A stretch of DNA of 64,000 nucleotides from contig NZ_JACHMM010000001.1 of NCBI RefSeq assembly GCF_014204975.1, forward strand, positions 496,001 through 560,000, written 5' to 3'. The notes under the pieces were generated by a model, which was not told where the DNA came from, did no database searches, and was given only the letters and a program-made list of their open reading frames with translations. Shown here piece after piece: positions 61,046-64,000 of the stretch; position 1 is the first letter of the stretch, and each line of letters begins with the position of its first letter. This DNA is from Jiangella mangrovi (GTDB lineage: Bacteria > Actinomycetota > Actinomycetes > Jiangellales > Jiangellaceae). The position numbers were made by a program, and so were the translations under genes.

Positions 61046-64000
61046 TCACTCGCCGTCCTCGCCGCCCTCGTCACCGCCGCCACCGCTGCCGTTGCCCTCG
61101 CCGGGGTCGGGGCCGCAGATGACGCGGTGGTTCGGGTTGTAGGTCCACGGGTCCGACTCGTCCTTGACCAGCGTGCCCTCGAGGTCGAACACCTGGCGGA
61201 ACGAGGTGATGTCGAAGCCCTGGCTGCCGCCCTGAGCGGAGCAGTTGTCCGACGTGTCGTAGATGGTCTGCGGCGACGTGAAGTTGGACCGTTCCGAGAC
61301 CGAGGTCTCGACCCGGTAGTACTCCGTGCTCCAGATCTTCACGTTGAGCACGCCGCTGTTGCCGGGCGTGCTGCGCGTGAAGCTGGTGTCGACGACCACG
61401 CCGTACGGGGTGTCGTTCTTGAACCGCATGTCCTTCGAGCCCCAGGCGACCGTGGCCTCCTGGCCGATCGGGTAGCGGTCGAAGTAGATCGAGTGCGGGT
61501 GGTGCTCGACGTCCTCGAGGCCGGCCAGGAACGCCGCGTGGAACGTCGTGGTGGCCACCTGCGAGACGCCACCGCCCAGCGACTCCTCGAGCCGGCCGCC
61601 GTTGATGATGGTGCCCTCGGTGAAGCCGTTGGCCTCGGTCCGCTCGCCCACGATGCCGTTGAGGCTGAACTCGTCGCCCGGCAGCAGCAGCGTGTTGTCG
61701 ATGCGCTCCGCCGCGGTACCGATGTTGACGTTGCGGTACTCGGCGTGCGGGAAGCGGGTGGTGAACTCGGCCACCACCTCGGTGACGCCGAGCTCCTCGG
61801 CCGCCGCGGTGGTGAGCGCGGGGTCCACCTCGGACAGCTCGACCGTGGCCTCGCGCGCGTCACCCTCGGCCGTCAGCACCGGCAGCAGAGCCGCACTCAG
61901 CGACTCCGGGGCGATGCCCATGCCGCGCTCGGCCGGGACGACCACGGGCTCGCCGTCCTCGATGGTGACGGTGGCGTCGCGGCCCTCCTGCCCGACCTCG
62001 GCCAGCACGTCGATGGCGACTTCCCTCAGCTTCGCGCCGTCGAGCGCCGGCTGCAGCGTGCCCGCGTCGTCGGGCGCCATGGTGAGCGCCTGGCCGATGA
62101 GCTCCGGCGGCAGCTCGACGCTCTCGTCGTCGGCGACGACGGTGACCGGTCCGGACATGGCCGGCTCGGCGAACTCGGCGACGGCCCGCTGCACCTCCTC
62201 GGCGCTGACAGCCGGCTGCACCTCGTCGATGACCAGCGGCACGTCACCGAGCGGCACCCGCGACTCGGCGCCGAAGAAGACACCCTCGAGCCGCTCGATG
62301 GTGGCGTCGGCGTTGACCGCACGGCCGGGCTGCGGGTCGCTGGTGACGACCTCGCCACCGTCGAAGGCCACGGCGCCGTTGACCGGCTCGATATCGGCCT
62401 GCGCGGCGATCTCGGCGAGCGACGCCTCGAGCGCCGCGTGGTCGACCGCCGCGACCGGCGTGGTCTCGCCGCCGCCGAGCAGCGCCCGGAACAGCGAGAC
62501 GGGGTTGGCGCTGCCGCCCGGGACGGCGTCGATGGTCGCCGGCACGTCGATCGTCAGGCCGGCCGCCGACGGGACCAGCTCGAACGAGGTCTCGCCCTCG
62601 CCGATGGTCAGGTGGAACGGCTGGTCGACGAGCGCCGGCAGCTGCTCGTTGAGCGCGGTCTCGGCCTCCTCGGGCGTCATGCCGCCGATGTCGATGCCCG
62701 CGACCGTCGCACTGCGCGCCAGCGAGTTGCCGGCGACCGCGTAGGCGACGCCGTAGCCGATGCCCAGCACGACGACGACCCCGGCGGTGACCAGCGCCGC
62801 GACGCGCAGCTTGCTGCGACCGCCGGACGCGCCCTCGCCGTCTCCGTCGCCGGAGCAGCCGCCGTCGGCGCCGCCGCCGTTGCCGCGGCCGCCGGGCTGG
62901 TCGAGCAGGGCAGCCGCGGTGGCCGCCTGGCCGAACGATCGCTGCTGCTGACGGCGGGACGACCGGCCGGGCCCGTTCGAGCCGGAGCCGGCGTCCTTCG
63001 CGCCCGCCGCCTGCTCCGCCGCCGCGAGCGAGGCCGGGAGCGGCATCGCGGGCATCGTCGGAGCGTCGCCCGCGGCCAGTGCCTCGGTCGGCAGGTCGGT
63101 GGGCTGGTCGGCGCCGGAGCGCTGCGGGGCGGTGTAGATGCCCGCGGCCCGGACGCCCGGCTCACGCGGCGTCCTGGGCGTCTCCTGCTCAGGGGCTTGC
63201 TGCTCCGCGGCCGGCTGCTCCGGTGCCGGCTGCTCGGCGGGCTCCTGCTCCTGAGCCCGCGGTTCGGGTGCCTGGGCCGCGGGCTCCTCGGGCCGCTCGG
63301 CAGCGGCCGGGACCGGGATCGGGCCGGAGAGCTTCGGCTCGGCGCCCTGGTCGTCGCTCTGAGCCGCGACCTGCGGCGCCTCGGTGGACGGCCGCTTGCG
63401 CTGGTTGGACCGGCCGGGTGCCGGGCGCTCGCTCGCGACCTGCGGCGGGGCGGCCTGGGTCGCGCCGGTGGCGCTCGCGGCCTGCATCGCCGCCAGCGCC
63501 TCGGCCGCCGTCGGGACCGGGCCCGACAGCCGCGGGTCGAGCGCCGGGGACTGCTCGCCGGACCGGGACCGGTCCTTGACGTTCGACTTGCCTGGCGCGG
63601 GCCGGCTGCTCGCGGCGGGAGCCGCCTCGGCGGTCCGGTCGTCCGGGGTATCCTGCTGGTCCGGTTCGGCCGGCGGCTCCTCGGCCGGGCGCGCGAACCG
63701 CGTCTTCAGCGACGGCGGCGGCACCGGCCCCGCGGGCGGCGCGGCGGGTTCGGTCTGCTGTGCGGCCGGTTCGGTCTGCTGCGCGGCCGGTTCGGTCTGC
63801 TGCGCGGCCGGTTCGGTATGGGGGGCTTCCTCGGCGCGCGGCTGCTCTGCCTGCGGCTGCTGCTCGACCCGCGGCTGCTCGACCGGGCGCTGCTGCTCGA
63901 CGGGCTGCCGCTCGACCGGCGGCTGCTGCTCTGCCGACGGCTGCTCGGTGGCGCGCGCCCGGGCCGCCTGTGCCCCGGCGATCGCCGAGGCGCCCGCGGC
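61046..64000 (-). CDS. VanW-domain membrane protein, N-terminus beyond window
   Basis: The frame is open to the right edge (985 codons visible). The visible N-terminal part (about 1-370) is a Pro/Glu/Gln-rich cytoplasmic region with three copies of TEPAAQQ (21 bp each, near 63745-63810). One membrane helix (near 62720-62800) follows, then repeated peptidoglycan-binding PG_binding_4-type segments. A C-terminal VanW domain holds NIGTAAERIDNTLLLPGDEF and GGGVSQVATTTFHAAF. It probably acts in cell-wall remodelling. The true start lies outside the window; a GTG at 63724 is an internal alternative. Confidence 0.88.
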   Translation of the reverse strand, partial: AAGASAIAGAQAARARATEQPSAEQQPPVERQPVEQQRPVEQPRVEQQPQAEQPRAEEAPHTEPAAQQTEPAAQQTEPAAQQTEPAAPPAGPVPPPSLKTRFARPAEEPPAEPDQQDTPDDRTAEAAPAASSRPAPGKSNVKDRSRSGEQSPALDPRLSGPVPTAAEALAAMQAASATGATQAAPPQVASERPAPGRSNQRKRPSTEAPQVAAQSDDQGAEPKLSGPIPVPAAAERPEEPAAQAPEPRAQEQEPAEQPAPEQPAAEQQAPEQETPRTPREPGVRAAGIYTAPQRSGADQPTDLPTEALAAGDAPTMPAMPLPASLAAAEQAAGAKDAGSGSNGPGRSSRRQQQRSFGQAATAAALLDQPGGRGNGGGADGGCSGDGDGEGASGGRSKLRVAALVTAGVVVVLGIGYGVAYAVAGNSLARSATVAGIDIGGMTPEEAETALNEQLPALVDQPFHLTIGEGETSFELVPSAAGLTIDVPATIDAVPGGSANPVSLFRALLGGGETTPVAAVDHAALEASLAEIAAQADIEPVNGAVAFDGGEVVTSDPQPGRAVNADATIERLEGVFFGAESRVPLGDVPLVIDEVQPAVSAEEVQRAVAEFAEPAMSGPVTVVADDESVELPPELIGQALTMAPDDAGTLQPALDGAKLREVAIDVLAEVGQEGRDATVTIEDGEPVVVPAERGMGIAPESLSAALLPVLTAEGDAREATVELSEVDPALTTAAAEELGVTEVVAEFTTRFPHAEYRNVNIGTAAERIDNTLLLPGDEFSLNGIVGERTEANGFTEGTIINGGRLEESLGGGVSQVATTTFHAAFLAGLEDVEHHPHSIYFDRYPIGQEATVAWGSKDMRFKNDTPYGVVVDTSFTRSTPGNSGVLNVKIWSTEYYRVETSVSERSNFTSPQTIYDTSDNCSAQGGSQGFDITSFRQVFDLEGTLVKDESDPWTYNPNHRVICGPDPGEGNGSGGGGDEGGEDGE

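Overview
The window is high-GC DNA from an actinomycete. The evidence is the codon use, the many GTG starts and NTGA gene overlaps, and a backbone whose order I recognise from Mycobacterium tuberculosis. In order it holds mrp, tatB, htrA, rseA, sigE and an O-methyltransferase (Mtb Rv1229c to Rv1220c), then DUF3117, tag, a DivIVA-like protein and folP2 (Rv1211 to Rv1207), then a LOG protein, dapE, dapD, dapC and a 7Fe ferredoxin (Rv1205 to Rv1177). Protein style and accessory content suggest Jiangella or a relative, at low confidence. Several accessory blocks are inserted in this backbone.

Layout. 1-1.5 kb: an IS256-type transposase cut by the window edge, then a dense inverted-repeat island. 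1.5-4.1 kb: marR, mrp and a lipoprotein. 4.1-8.9 kb: a multicopper oxidase with a small membrane partner, and a two-component system with a small secreted protein and a Tat-signal gene remnant. 8.9-16.9 kb: a GntR-controlled carbohydrate unit on the minus strand (binding protein, two permeases, SDR, enolase-superfamily dehydratase, six-hairpin glycosidase). 17.3-21.8 kb: the SigE envelope-stress operon sigE-rseA-rseB-like-htrA-tatB. 22-25 kb: an O-methyltransferase that appears to start at ATT, a GNAT, and hipBA with a frameshifted hipA. 24.9-33.4 kb: fdhD, then ADH, amidohydrolase, a DUF59 protein, IclR and an FdhF-like oxidoreductase, then an HxlR regulator divergent from a hydrolase. 33.4-36.45 kb: a second repeat island split by an IS110 element that itself carries an IS5-type element. 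36.4-46.2 kb: aminopeptidase, DUF3117, PaaX regulator, enoyl-CoA hydratase, tag, DivIVA-like, folP2 and a giant LuxR regulator. 46.4-61 kb: an amino-acid permease, LOG, the diaminopimelate/lysine genes dapE, dapD and dapC, an ECF sigma pair, a secreted inhibitor-like protein, and cell-wall or secreted enzymes (lytic transglycosylase-like, gamma-glutamyltransferase, membrane metallopeptidase). 61-64 kb: a VanW-domain membrane protein cut by the right edge.

How genes work together. SigE, RseA, the RseB-like protein, HtrA and TatB form an envelope-stress and export unit. DapE, DapD and DapC supply meso-diaminopimelate and lysine, and the VanW, transglycosylase and GGT proteins act at the same cell wall. 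The ADH-amidohydrolase-DUF59 trio is the accessory set I associate with propane/phenol-type binuclear-iron monooxygenase operons, but no monooxygenase or GroEL is present here. FdhD is the sulfurtransferase expected to activate an FdhF-type enzyme.

The most unusual content is a family of long imperfect hairpin repeats. There are five copies: three full-length and two internally deleted. Four are arranged as two outward-facing composite islands around a second hairpin built on GACTTCACT. The islands abut gene 3' ends. One was hit by IS110 at a CT dinucleotide, and then IS5 entered the IS110 end with a TA duplication. Nothing resembling CRISPR, rRNA, tRNA or prophage was seen.
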